DNA of 44,535 nt. Source: an uncultured Prevotellaceae bacterium. Its GTDB lineage: Bacteria > Bacteroidota > Bacteroidia > Bacteroidales > Bacteroidaceae. Numbering within the stretch: position 1 is the first letter of the stretch; each line of letters starts with the position of its first letter. The notes under the pieces were generated by a model, which saw only the letters and a program-made list of their open reading frames with translations, did no database searches and was not told the origin of the DNA. The DNA lies in NCBI GenBank assembly GCA_902761605.1, contig CACWLC010000019.1, forward strand, positions 1-44,535. The letters are read 5' to 3'. A program made the position numbers and the translations under genes. Of this stretch, positions 1 to 9,655 are shown piece after piece.

Positions 1-86
1 GCGAGCCAAAATTTCCAGGTGTCAGAAATGGCAGTTCTCAAAAATGAAAGAAATTTGCAGATTTTCCGAAAAAAGTTGCTGAAAAA

Positions 87-118
87 TTTGGTAGTTTCGA
101 AAATAATTAGTACCTTTG
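87..118 (+). promoter_or_regulatory. Bacteroidota-type promoter of the HU-like gene
   Basis: TTTG at 87-90 and TACCTTTG at 111-118 are separated by exactly 20 bp, matching the -33/-7 pattern of the Bacteroidota primary sigma factor. It leaves a leader of about 90 nt before the gene at 218. The flanking sequence is shared with the promoter at 7896-7933. Confidence 0.8.
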
Positions 119-217
119 CAACATAGTTGCAAGATTAGGAGAAAAGCAACTACCAAGGACTAAGGAAAACGGACAAAGGACGAGGCTTAAATCTTAACAT
201 TCTAAACATTTTAAGTT

Positions 218-1060
218 ATGTCTAAAATTATCTATGACGTTTATCAAAACGCGAACGAGACAAGTGCGGCTTATGGTAAGTTCTACGGTCGAATCGTTCA
301 CACAGAGACACTCAACACCCGTAAGCTGGCGAAGCACATCGCGGAGCACGGATCGGTATTCACCCAGGACGTGGTTGAGGGTGTGCTCACCAAGGCAGAG
401 GCATGTATCGTTGAGATGCTGCTCGAGTCGAAGAAGGTGAAGCTCGAGGGTCTGGGAACCTTCTACCTGATGGCCGAGAACAAGAAGGGCGGTGCACCAA
501 GTCTCGAAAAGTTCAACCCCAAAAGCACGTTCAACGGTCTGCACATCCGATTCCTGCCCGACTCATCCAGCGACACTCAGCTGAACTCTAAGGATGTTCT
601 CGCAAAGGCCACCTTCATGTGGGCTGAGGATCTGAAGCGTGAGAAGGCCGAGGCTCGCCCTACTACACCTTCAGGCGGTAATGGAGCTACGGAGAACGGA
701 TCTACGGATTCAGGCAGCCAGAACTCCGGCTCAGAGCAGGGCGGCTCAGGTTCTCAGAACTCTGGCTCACAGCAGGAGCAGCAGAACACTCTAGCGAAGC
801 CAACCATCTCTGGTGTGACACCATTCACTGACAGCACTGAGGTGACGATGAGCGGTCCTGAGGATGCGGAGATCTACTACACCACTGACGGTTCTACACC
901 TTCAGCACAGAGCACACTCTATGAGGGAGGTTTCGTTCTGAGCGACACGACTACCGTGAAGGCTATCGCCATCAAGAACGGTGAGTCCAGTGAGGTAAGC
1001 ACCAGGCTGTTTAGCAAGGGCACAGGCGGCGAGACCGGTGGCAACGGCGACATGGAGTAA
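218..1060 (+). CDS. HU-like DNA-binding protein with C-terminal chitobiase-like domain
   Basis: Residues 1 to about 125 match the Bacteroidales HU-like DNA-binding domain, including the LEGLGTFY turn at 76-83 before the DNA-binding arm. Residues 147-192 form a low-complexity linker rich in Gly, Ser, Asn and Gln. Residues about 194-266 resemble the CHB_HEX_C / Fn3-like domain of chitobiases, with the hallmark YYTTDGSTPS at 220-229. There is no signal peptide, which fits a nucleoid or phage-like cytoplasmic protein rather than an exported sugar binder. The start follows a TA-rich leader and a clear promoter. The gene is followed at 48 bp by a smalltalk peptide, a common pairing in Bacteroidales. 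The DNA-binding assignment is from family knowledge; the job of the Fn3-like tail is unknown. Confidence 0.85.
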   Translation: MSKIIYDVYQNANETSAAYGKFYGRIVHTETLNTRKLAKHIAEHGSVFTQDVVEGVLTKAEACIVEMLLESKKVKLEGLGTFYLMAENKKGGAPSLEKFNPKSTFNGLHIRFLPDSSSDTQLNSKDVLAKATFMWAEDLKREKAEARPTTPSGGNGATENGSTDSGSQNSGSEQGGSGSQNSGSQQEQQNTLAKPTISGVTPFTDSTEVTMSGPEDAEIYYTTDGSTPSAQSTLYEGGFVLSDTTTVKAIAIKNGESSEVSTRLFSKGTGGETGGNGDME

Positions 1061-1108
1061 TCTGTCGGAGGAATAGCATCGAACCATTAAGAAGGAAGGA
1101 GGTAACTT

Positions 1109-1210
1109 ATGACTAAGAAGGAAACCCTGAAGTGGATTGTACAGATCATCGCGAGTATCGCATCAGCAATCCTCACGGCCCTCGGAGCAACAAGCTGCAT
1201 GGGTTATTGA
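1109..1210 (+). CDS. Smalltalk protein (33 aa)
   Basis: This 33-residue ORF reads MTKKETLKWIVQIIASIASA and then ends in LTALGATSCMGY. A short basic N-terminus, one hydrophobic helix and the terminal TSCMG motif are typical of the Bacteroidales family annotated as smalltalk protein, which usually follows HU-like genes as here. It has a good purine-rich ribosome site (GAAGGAAGGAGG) before ATG. The helix predicts membrane insertion; the function of the family is unknown. A nearly identical 33-nt piece of this gene reappears in a relic at 32394-32426. Confidence 0.85.
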   Translation: MTKKETLKWIVQIIASIASAILTALGATSCMGY

Positions 1211-1216
1211 CAAGGA

Positions 1217-1242
1217 AATCCCCGCCAAAACAGGCGGGGATT
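1217..1242. terminator. Bidirectional intrinsic terminator
   Basis: A perfect 10-bp stem (AATCCCCGCC / GGCGGGGATT) encloses the loop AAAACA. It sits between the smalltalk gene and the converging FISUMP-like gene, whose TAA stop lies at the base of the stem, so it can serve both strands. Confidence 0.85.
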
Positions 1243-1912
1243 ACTTTACGGCACGGATGCAACGGCCGCTGAAACGATTGGTGGACAGATTGCCGAAGTC
1301 GACCTTGACATCTTCGAAATTAAACTCTATACACCAGGCCTTGTTGTAATTGCCGGTATAGATGGTAGATGTCCAGTAGATACCCTTGATGGCACGGAAC
1401 TGGACGTCGCCATAGAATCGGAAACCGGTGATGGGCAGGAAGATGGAGTTACCGGTCTTCTTACCAGTAACCTTATAGCCGTTGACACCATCCTTGGTGA
1501 TCCATTGCCAATCGCAGTTGTCGGGGTCGATAAGCTCCTCGCACTCGTCGACAGTAGGCATACGCCACTCACCGCCCATATTGGCACGGGCAGCATCGTC
1601 GAAAGGAGTAAGCTGGGTCTTCTTGTCGGAGGCATTATATTTTAGCAGGAAGCTTGTATCGCCCTGGCTCCACAGATAGGTGCCCCACGAATAGTATTGC
1701 TTCGGCTTGACCTCACCCCATGCGAAGTAAGTGCCGAAACCGGAGTCCTTCGTGGCACCGACATTCATGCTTGCCCACTTAACACTTAATCCTAAATCAA
1801 CAGCCTCAACGCCATCAGATGCTTTTGAATTGTCATCAGTAGTTGTTACCTTAGCATTTCCAGCCATCCCAACAAACAGGAGAGACAGCGCTATAAGAAA
1901 AGTCTTCTTCAT
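1241..1912 (-). CDS. Secreted FISUMP-like domain protein
   Basis: The protein has 223 residues from the ATG at 1912, chosen because it gives a clean signal peptide (MKKTFLIALSLLFVGMAGNA) just downstream of a promoter; the open frame continues upstream without support. After a short spacer it carries the VDLGLSVKWASMNVGA motif (residues 38-53), the FAWGE motif, and a C-terminal IYWTSTIY...GRCIRAVK block. This is the Fibrobacter succinogenes major paralogous (FISUMP) type domain common in Bacteroidales exported proteins. It is probably periplasmic or surface located; no substrate is known. It faces the smalltalk gene and diverges from the DUF4468 operon. Confidence 0.8.
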   Translation of the reverse strand: MKKTFLIALSLLFVGMAGNAKVTTTDDNSKASDGVEAVDLGLSVKWASMNVGATKDSGFGTYFAWGEVKPKQYYSWGTYLWSQGDTSFLLKYNASDKKTQLTPFDDAARANMGGEWRMPTVDECEELIDPDNCDWQWITKDGVNGYKVTGKKTGNSIFLPITGFRFYGDVQFRAIKGIYWTSTIYTGNYNKAWCIEFNFEDVKVDFGNLSTNRFSGRCIRAVK

Positions 1913-1944
1913 ATAAAATCTCGTTTCTTTTGCAAATTCGGTTG

Positions 1945-1976
1945 CAAAGATAGTTAATTTTTCGTGAGCAAACAAC
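1945..1976 (-). promoter_or_regulatory. Probable promoter of the FISUMP-like gene
   Basis: On the minus strand TATCTTTG (1952 down to 1945) is a full -7 match. At 20 bp upstream lies GTTG, a three-of-four match to the TTTG -33 box. It is divergent from the promoter at 2002-2033. Confidence 0.55.
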
Positions 1977-2001
1977 AATTTTGGTAATAAGTTCAAATTA
2001 A

Positions 2002-2033
2002 TTTGGTCTTTAATTCGTTTTTTCGTAACTTTG
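2002..2033 (+). promoter_or_regulatory. Promoter of the DUF4468-porin operon
   Basis: TTTG at 2002-2005 and TAACTTTG at 2026-2033 are spaced by 20 bp, an exact Bacteroidota promoter, 25 bp before the start codon at 2059. Confidence 0.8.
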
Positions 2034-2058
2034 CAGCCAAAATATAATATAAATAGGA

Positions 2059-2673
2059 ATGAAAAAGATAATTTTAGCAATCTTGTTAGCACTGCCGCTC
2101 ACGATGGCTGCACAAGACAACTCATGGGAGAGAATAGAACAGGAGCCAACAACAAAGGAAAACCGGGATGCAAAATATCTTGTTCCCAATGCCGTTCCTG
2201 AGGTTGACGGCATCGTCTGCTGGGAGACAACCATCCAGGCACCAGGCAAGACGGCCTCACAGATCTACGATATCCTCCTGGCCCAGATGGAGAAGATGAC
2301 CACCGAGCCCAACCAGATAGCAAACAGCAACGTGGCCATCCAGAATGCCGACAAGCACGAGATAGGAGCCGTTTACCACGAATGGCTCGTGTTTAAGAGT
2401 GCAGCACTCTCGTTAGACCGTACACAGATGAACTTCCAGCTCATCGTGACCTGCTCCGACGGACAGGCTAATGTAAAGATGAAACACGTAACCTACGACT
2501 ACGACCTGGAGCGCAAGCCACAGCACTACAAGGCTGAGGAATGGATAACAGACAAATACTGCGTAAACAAGAAGCACACCAAGCTGTTGCCCATCTCAGG
2601 CAAGTTCCGCAGAAAGACCATCGACCGTAAGGATTTTATCTTCAACAAGTTCCAAACACTGCTTAACAATTAA
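2059..2673 (+). CDS. DUF4468 domain-containing exported protein
   Basis: 204 residues with a signal peptide ending near MAAQDN (residue 18). The body contains the DUF4468 pattern of Bacteroidota: VDGIVCWETTIQAPGKTASQ followed by a helix, a central beta hairpin (VYHEWLVFKS), and a conserved TYDYDLE...EEWITDKYCVNKK segment before a basic C-terminal stretch. The fold of the family is thought to resemble a TBP-like saddle; its role is unknown and it probably acts in the periplasm. It is first in a three-gene unit with a small membrane protein and a putative porin. Confidence 0.8.
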   Translation: MKKIILAILLALPLTMAAQDNSWERIEQEPTTKENRDAKYLVPNAVPEVDGIVCWETTIQAPGKTASQIYDILLAQMEKMTTEPNQIANSNVAIQNADKHEIGAVYHEWLVFKSAALSLDRTQMNFQLIVTCSDGQANVKMKHVTYDYDLERKPQHYKAEEWITDKYCVNKKHTKLLPISGKFRRKTIDRKDFIFNKFQTLLNN

Positions 2674-2674
2674 A

Positions 2675-2839
2675 ATGAGTAAGGACCAGATACGTAACGT
2701 GCTGAATCTCATCTTCATGATAACGGCAGTGATAGGTGTGATCTACTATCTCACTAAGGACAGAATGGTGGGTACATACATCATACTGTTCTCGATGTGT
2801 TTTAAGATAGCAGAGTCATCCCTGCGTATGATCAAGTAA
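2675..2839 (+). CDS. Small membrane protein (54 aa)
   Basis: A 54-residue ORF, MSKDQIRNVLNLIF onward, predicted to have two short hydrophobic helices (about residues 8-26 and 32-46). Its ATG starts one base after the TAA of the DUF4468 gene and its stop precedes the porin gene by 3 bp, so it is tightly packed in the operon. I do not recognise the family. The conserved position suggests a real gene rather than a shadow ORF. Confidence 0.65.
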   Translation: MSKDQIRNVLNLIFMITAVIGVIYYLTKDRMVGTYIILFSMCFKIAESSLRMIK

Positions 2840-2842
2840 TAT

Positions 2843-5185
2843 ATGAGGAATATTCTTTCTACCCTCTTCCTGCTGATGTTTGTGCTGACAGAAGTTAGTG
2901 CTCAGGACACCCGTCAATTCAACCAGATCGACGAAGACGGAAATGTGACACAACGGAGTGAGAACAGAAACTTCAACAAGAACAGCAACGATACCACAAA
3001 GAACAAGGAGATACCCAAAGGGCATTTCGCCTGGACGATAGACAGACGTTTCGGTGATGTGATACCCGCAGATAAGGATACCATACACCACCTGTTTATG
3101 AACACCACATTCAATACAGGAATGCATGGCGAATTCAACACCACAGGTAACAACTACACCGCCCGGGAGAACCGTATCTTCATAGACCGCAAGGAGAGCA
3201 GTTCGTTTATTTTCACCGACCCATACACCTTCTTCTTCAAACAGCCCGACGAGTTCCTGTTTATCAACACACTCTCGCCATACACCCTGGTCACCTACGA
3301 CAACTGCGGTGACAAACAGTTTGGTGAGGACCGAATAGAAGGTAAGTTTGCAGTAAATGCCAACAAGCGCCTGGGATTCGGATTCGACCTGAACTACGAC
3401 TACGCAAGAGGATATTACAACAATCAGGGAGTGGCCCATTTCGACGCCACATTCTTCTCGTCGTATATCGGAGACAGATATCAGATGCACGCACTGGTAA
3501 GCCTGAAGCACCAGAAGGCGGCAGAAAACGGAGGAATCACCAACGATGACTATGTGACCCATCCGGAATCGTTCAGTGAGACCTTCGACCCCAATGAGAT
3601 ACCCACCGTGCTGCAACAGAACTGGAACCGTAATGACAACCAGCATCTGCATTTCACCCACAGATATAACATCGGTTTCTATCGCAAGGTGCCCCTGACC
3701 GAGGAAGAGCTCAAAGCCAGGAAGTTTGCCCAGGAATCGAAGAAAGAGAATCAGGAATTAAAGGAGAAAAGAGATCAGCTCAAAGGCCGTGACGAGAAGA
3801 AGACAGCAGTACCGAAGGGTCGTCCTGAAGGAGCTGCCATCATGGGTAAGGAACCCGTGAAGAACGACTCCCTCCACCTTGCCGCTGACACTACCCGTAT
3901 AAAGGTTGCCGGTCAGGCTGCCATCGACAGTCTTAACCGTGCTCAGGCGATACAAGACTCCATCGACGCCACGATGAAGAAAGTGTATGTGCCCGTGACG
4001 AGTATCATCCACACCCTGGAACTGCACAACTACAACAGAATATACCAGGCATACAACACACCTGCCAACTATTATAAGGACAGATATTATACCAGAGGAC
4101 AGGAGTACGCTGCCGATACCATCTACGACAAGACTAAGCATCTGCAGGTAAAGAACACCTTCGCCATAGCCCTGCTCGAAGGTTTCAACAAATACGTGAA
4201 GGCAGGACTGAAAGGATTCGTGACCCACGAGTTCAGGAAATACCAGATGCCAAACCTGTATGGGGAGTCACAAGACTCCGTATACTATAACACATGGAAT
4301 GAGAACACGGTAAGTATCGGCGGACAGCTGAACAAGACACAGGGAAAGACACTGCACTTCAACGCCACAGCCGAGACCTGGCTGATAGGAGAAGATGCCG
4401 GTCAGCTGAAGCTCGACTTCACTACCGACCTTAACTTCGCACTCTTAGGCGACACCGTAAGGCTGAAGGCAAAAGCCTACATGCACAGGCTTAACCCCAC
4501 ATTCTACCAGCGACACTATCACTCCAGAAACCTCTGGTGGGACAATGACGACCTGTCGAAAGAGACCCGCACAAGGATTGAGGGAATGTTCTCATACGAA
4601 AAGACAAACACAAAGTTACGCGTGGCACTTGAGAACATCAGCAACTACACCTATTTCGGCATGAACTACGATGCCACCACCAGCGGAAGGACAAACATGA
4701 CAGCAGGAGTGTACCAGGAGTCAGGCAACATCAGCGTGCTCTCAGCACAGCTGCATCAGAATTTCCGCTTAGGACCCCTGAACTGGGAGAATGTAGCCAC
4801 ATATCAGAATTCAAGCAATACCGATGTGCTCCCCCTGCCCACATGGAACATCTTCACCAACCTATATCTGAAATTCAGAATAGCAAAGGTGCTCGACGTA
4901 GAGCTTGGTGCCGATGCCACATGGTTCTCGAAATACTACGCACCTGACTTCTGTCCGGCGATAAACCAGTATGCAATCCAGAAGACCGAGAACAGCCGTG
5001 TGGAGATGGGAGAATATCCATTCGTTGACGCATATGTCAACATGCGACTCAAGGGCGTACGCTTCTTCGTGACGATGACTAATGTGGTAAATGCCGGAGC
5101 CAACCACATGACATTCCTCGCACCACACTACCCCATCAACGGCAGCACACTGCACATGGGAGTGTCATGGCCTTTCTTCAACTAA
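2843..5185 (+). CDS. Putative outer-membrane porin (Porin_10 type)
   Basis: 780 residues with a signal peptide (cleaved near VSAQDT, residue 21), an N-terminal plug-like region, alternating aromatic beta strands throughout, and a terminal strand ending WPFFN with the C-terminal aromatic pattern of outer-membrane barrels. Residues about 290-380 form a charged, Lys/Glu/Ala-rich insertion that probably extends into the periplasm. The whole resembles the Bacteroidota 'putative porin' family (Porin_10). It is last in the operon with DUF4468 and the small membrane protein. Its stop codon overlaps that of the converging menA. Substrate unknown. Confidence 0.85.
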   Translation: MRNILSTLFLLMFVLTEVSAQDTRQFNQIDEDGNVTQRSENRNFNKNSNDTTKNKEIPKGHFAWTIDRRFGDVIPADKDTIHHLFMNTTFNTGMHGEFNTTGNNYTARENRIFIDRKESSSFIFTDPYTFFFKQPDEFLFINTLSPYTLVTYDNCGDKQFGEDRIEGKFAVNANKRLGFGFDLNYDYARGYYNNQGVAHFDATFFSSYIGDRYQMHALVSLKHQKAAENGGITNDDYVTHPESFSETFDPNEIPTVLQQNWNRNDNQHLHFTHRYNIGFYRKVPLTEEELKARKFAQESKKENQELKEKRDQLKGRDEKKTAVPKGRPEGAAIMGKEPVKNDSLHLAADTTRIKVAGQAAIDSLNRAQAIQDSIDATMKKVYVPVTSIIHTLELHNYNRIYQAYNTPANYYKDRYYTRGQEYAADTIYDKTKHLQVKNTFAIALLEGFNKYVKAGLKGFVTHEFRKYQMPNLYGESQDSVYYNTWNENTVSIGGQLNKTQGKTLHFNATAETWLIGEDAGQLKLDFTTDLNFALLGDTVRLKAKAYMHRLNPTFYQRHYHSRNLWWDNDDLSKETRTRIEGMFSYEKTNTKLRVALENISNYTYFGMNYDATTSGRTNMTAGVYQESGNISVLSAQLHQNFRLGPLNWENVATYQNSSNTDVLPLPTWNIFTNLYLKFRIAKVLDVELGADATWFSKYYAPDFCPAINQYAIQKTENSRVEMGEYPFVDAYVNMRLKGVRFFVTMTNVVNAGANHMTFLAPHYPINGSTLHMGVSWPFFN

Positions 5186-6078
5186 ACGAGAAGAATACCG
5201 AGACTTACGCAGATACCATAGATAAAGATATTACGCGCTGTTTCTCCTAAGCAGAGATTCAGCGCTTTTCCTTTCTCTATACGCTTTATCTTCAGATAGG
5301 TGAAGACATGAAGCACGAAATAGATGAAAGGCAGGAAGAATGCCAACGGATGACCGTTAATCCAGAATGTACCTCCTAATATCATAGCCCCGATGCCTAC
5401 GGCAAGATACAACTGAAGCCCTGATTCCGCCCCGAGACGGACGATGATGGTATTCTTGCCCGCCTCACGGTCCTGATCGCGATCACGGAAATTGTTGACT
5501 ATCAGCAGCGCATCAATCACCATTCCACAGGCTATCGATGCAAGGAACACCTGCCAGGTGACAGTATGAAGATGAAGGTAATAAGAGATACATACAGGCA
5601 CTATGCCGAAAAACACGAGAACGAGCAGGTCGCCTAATCCCATATACGAGAAATGGGTGGTATAGAGGAAACAGAAGACGACGCATATCAGTCCTATGAG
5701 AATCATCTCAAGACCCCCGAACCATACCAACGGCAATCCGATGACACATGCCAGACAGGTGGTGATGGCGATGGCACGTTTCATGGCATCGAGAGTAACC
5801 CAGCCCTGAGCACAGGCTCGACGAGGACCAAGACGAGTCTCAATATCGTCGGTACCATTGGCAAAGTCGAAGAAATCATTTATGAAGTTGGCGTCGATCT
5901 GCATCACAAAGGCAAAGAGGAAACACAGAACAGCCGCAAGCCACTGGAAGGTATCATCGCCATATTGCTTGGCGTCGACCCATGCCAACGACACACCTAT
6001 CATCACCGGAACAGCTGCTCCCGTAAGGGTTTTGGGACGAGCTGCAAGGAACCACGCCTTGAGGGAATTTGTCTTCAT
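5182..6078 (-). CDS. menA: 1,4-dihydroxy-2-naphthoate polyprenyltransferase MenA
   Basis: 298-residue UbiA-superfamily integral membrane protein with about eight or nine helices. It transfers a polyprenyl chain to 1,4-dihydroxy-2-naphthoate in menaquinone synthesis. The first Mg-diphosphate motif is NDFFDFANGTDD (residues 67-78), preceded by the MenA-typical ARPKTLTGAAVPV (13-25), and the second is NNFRDRDQD (195-203). Length is normal. No other men gene lies nearby. It is transcribed from a promoter that completely overlaps that of the HD gene on the other strand. Confidence 0.93.
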   Translation of the reverse strand: MKTNSLKAWFLAARPKTLTGAAVPVMIGVSLAWVDAKQYGDDTFQWLAAVLCFLFAFVMQIDANFINDFFDFANGTDDIETRLGPRRACAQGWVTLDAMKRAIAITTCLACVIGLPLVWFGGLEMILIGLICVVFCFLYTTHFSYMGLGDLLVLVFFGIVPVCISYYLHLHTVTWQVFLASIACGMVIDALLIVNNFRDRDQDREAGKNTIIVRLGAESGLQLYLAVGIGAMILGGTFWINGHPLAFFLPFIYFVLHVFTYLKIKRIEKGKALNLCLGETARNIFIYGICVSLGILLV

Positions 6079-6101
6079 TTATCTACTTTTAACTACTTTT
6101 G

Positions 6102-6137
6102 TTTGCAAAAGTAAGGAGAAATTCGTAAATTTGCAAA
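6102..6137. promoter_or_regulatory. Fully overlapping divergent promoters (menA and HD gene)
   Basis: Plus strand: TTTG at 6102-6105, 20 bp, TAAATTTG at 6126-6133, for the HD gene at 6155. Minus strand: TTTG at 6137-6134, 20 bp, TACTTTTG at 6113-6106, for menA at 6078. Each -33 box abuts the -7 box of the opposite promoter, so RNA polymerase can occupy only one direction at a time. Both leaders are very short (about 15-20 nt). Confidence 0.8.
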
Positions 6138-6154
6138 AAATTCACTGACTTTTT

Positions 6155-6793
6155 ATGATTAACAATACACCTAGCCTGGATTTAGTCGAGTTTATTGAGA
6201 CTAAGATACTACCGCAATATGCAGCATTCGACCGTGCCCACAATTTGGAGCACGTGACAAGAGTGATACGCCGCTCGCTGGATCTTGTGAAGACCACAGG
6301 AGCCGACATCAACATGGTATATACCGTAGCCGCATATCACGATCTGGGCATGTCGGGGCCGAGGGCAATACATCATATCACAGGAGGAAAGATACTGGCG
6401 GCCGATGCACGTCTGAAGAAATGGTTCTCGCCGGAGCAGATAAAGATAATGAGAGAAGCCGTAGAGGATCACCGCGCCTCAGCAAGCAGGGCTCCGAGAA
6501 GCCTGTATGGAAAGATTATCGCAGAGGCCGACAGGGATATCGATGTGGAAGTGGTTATCCGAAGGACTGTGCAATACGGTCTGAGCAATTATCCCGAGCT
6601 GGACAAAGACGGACAATGGAAACGCTTTAAGGAGCACATGGACAATAAGTACTCCGTAAACGGATATATCAAGCTATGGCTACCGAAGTCGCCAAACGAG
6701 AAGAGCCTCAACGAACTGAGGAACCTCATCGCAGACAAAGTGAAGCTGCATGAGGCTTTCGACCGTATCTTCTCGGAAGAGTCTACTACCTGA
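6155..6793 (+). CDS. HD-domain phosphohydrolase
   Basis: 212 residues. Metal-ligand pattern of the HD superfamily: H29/H33 in DRAHNLEHV, H62-D63 in AAYHDLGM, H106 in VEDHRAS and D126 in AEADRDID. These proteins hydrolyse phosphomonoesters or nucleotide phosphates; the substrate here cannot be read. It is cytoplasmic, with no signal or membrane segment. The C-terminal third (about 140-212) is helical and charged. It is divergent from menA through a shared promoter region and its 3' end overlaps the small membrane protein gene on the other strand by 8 bp. Confidence 0.85.
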   Translation: MINNTPSLDLVEFIETKILPQYAAFDRAHNLEHVTRVIRRSLDLVKTTGADINMVYTVAAYHDLGMSGPRAIHHITGGKILAADARLKKWFSPEQIKIMREAVEDHRASASRAPRSLYGKIIAEADRDIDVEVVIRRTVQYGLSNYPELDKDGQWKRFKEHMDNKYSVNGYIKLWLPKSPNEKSLNELRNLIADKVKLHEAFDRIFSEESTT

Positions 6794-6938
6794 GATGCAT
6801 CCAGTAGATATATCCCAGCACGGCAGCCAGGATAATAAGTACTATCGACTTGATAAGGCACGTGGTTACCTTCTTGATAATCAGGAAGGCAACGATCACG
6901 GCTACCAGAATAAAAATGTAATATCCGATATTCTCCAT
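6786..6938 (-). CDS. Small membrane protein (50 aa), coupled to rluA
   Basis: 50 residues, MENIGYYIFILVAVIVAFLI onward, almost entirely two hydrophobic segments separated by a KKVTTCLIKS turn. Its ATG overlaps the TAA of the pseudouridine synthase gene by one base (TAATG), which points to translational coupling. I do not recognise the family. Coding status is supported by the overlap and the uniform hydrophobic pattern. Confidence 0.65.
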   Translation of the reverse strand: MENIGYYIFILVAVIVAFLIIKKVTTCLIKSIVLIILAAVLGYIYWMHLR

Positions 6939-7834
6939 TACTTAAAGAGTCTTTTAAATGCTGTTGGTAGTGGTGTCTCAAACTCCATCGGTTCGCCTGT
7001 TACAGGATGATGGAAACAGAGTAGCCATGCATGGAGACACAGACGGTGGATAGGATCATCGCCATTGCCGTATTTCGGATCTCCGCATACGGGATGACCC
7101 ATATCGGCAGAGTGGACACGGATCTGATTCTTACGACCTGTCTCAAGCTTGAATTCCACGAGAGAGAAGTCAGGGGTCCTGTCGAGGACATGATAATGGG
7201 TAACGGCATATTTACCGCCATTGTCGACTGGCGAGGAATAGGTGACATAGGCCTTGTTGTCCTTAAGCCAGTTGGCGATGGTGCCATCATCCTGTGCCAT
7301 CTCACCGGAACAGACTGCAACATATCGTCTGTCGTATACAATATCATGCCAGTTGTGCTCCAGGATCTGTTCCGTCTCCATATCCTTGGCATAGACCATC
7401 AGACCACTGGTATCCCTGTCGAGACGATGCACCACATGGGCAGTACACTTCTGGCGCGACTTCTTGAAATAGTCGTCGAGCACAGTCTTCACATTCAGCG
7501 AAGAGTGTCCGGCAGCCATAGAAAGGATACCCTCTGCCTTCTCGACAACGATGAGCCAACGGTCCTCATAAACGATCTTCACATAACGGCTCCTGAAACC
7601 CTGCTGGTTGCGCTTGGTCTTGCTGACGGCAATCTTCATGCCCCGCTCCAGAGGGAAGTCAAACTGCGACACCGTCTTGCCGTTGACCTTGATACCCCTA
7701 CCCTGCAACGTGGCCTTGATCTTTGACTTGGACTGCTGCACATTAGCCATCAGCCACTCCAACAGCGGCATAGGCTGCTCTACGGTAAAATGCTCATACT
7801 CGCCCTCGCGATTGTAGCCTGCATTATATCTCAT
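6938..7834 (-). CDS. RluA-family RNA pseudouridine synthase
   Basis: 298 residues. An S4-like RNA-binding domain covers about residues 24-72 (LLEWLMANVQQSKSKIKATL, then IKVNGKTV). The catalytic motif HRLDRDTSG is at 136-144 with the catalytic Asp at 139. A later RKNQIRVHSADMGHPVCGD block is typical of RluA/RluC/RluD enzymes. It isomerises uridine to pseudouridine in rRNA or tRNA; which position cannot be told. A well-placed promoter lies upstream and the gene is coupled to the 50-aa membrane protein. Confidence 0.92.
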   Translation of the reverse strand: MRYNAGYNREGEYEHFTVEQPMPLLEWLMANVQQSKSKIKATLQGRGIKVNGKTVSQFDFPLERGMKIAVSKTKRNQQGFRSRYVKIVYEDRWLIVVEKAEGILSMAAGHSSLNVKTVLDDYFKKSRQKCTAHVVHRLDRDTSGLMVYAKDMETEQILEHNWHDIVYDRRYVAVCSGEMAQDDGTIANWLKDNKAYVTYSSPVDNGGKYAVTHYHVLDRTPDFSLVEFKLETGRKNQIRVHSADMGHPVCGDPKYGNGDDPIHRLCLHAWLLCFHHPVTGEPMEFETPLPTAFKRLFK

Positions 7835-7853
7835 ACATCAATTATTTTGGCTG

Positions 7854-7885
7854 CAAAGTTACTAAATACAAGCCAATAATCCAAA
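7854..7885 (-). promoter_or_regulatory. Promoter of the RluA-type gene
   Basis: Minus strand TTTG (7885-7882), 20 bp, TAACTTTG (7861-7854), 20 bp before the start codon at 7834. Exact Bacteroidota promoter. Confidence 0.8.
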
Positions 7886-7895
7886 TATCTCCTCC

Positions 7896-7933
7896 AAAAA
7901 TTGGCAGGTTCGGAAATAATTAGTAACTTTGCA
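7896..7933 (+). promoter_or_regulatory. Promoter of the ABC-F gene, near-copy of the HU promoter
   Basis: TAACTTTG at 7924-7931, with TTGG at 7901-7904 as a -33 box 19 bp upstream. The 38 bp from 7896 align to 82-120 with one gap and four mismatches, well beyond the core boxes. The leader before the ATG at 7978 is about 40 nt. Confidence 0.75.
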
Positions 7934-7968
7934 CCCTAATTAAGATGTATATTTATAATAAGGTATAG

Positions 7969-9591
<1,623 letters not shown>

Positions 9592-9655
9592 GACAGTGGC
9601 ACGGAATTTGCAGTAACAACCGTAAATGGTAAATTCGTAAATTGTAAATCACATT

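Noticed and set aside
2816-3661. 281-aa minus-strand ORF opposite the porin gene
   Set aside because: Valine-rich antisense shadow of a codon-biased real gene, with no promoter or start signal.
9601-9655. Promoter for grpE (TTTG with TAAATTCG)
   Set aside because: The -7 box is a poor match; spacing alone is insufficient.
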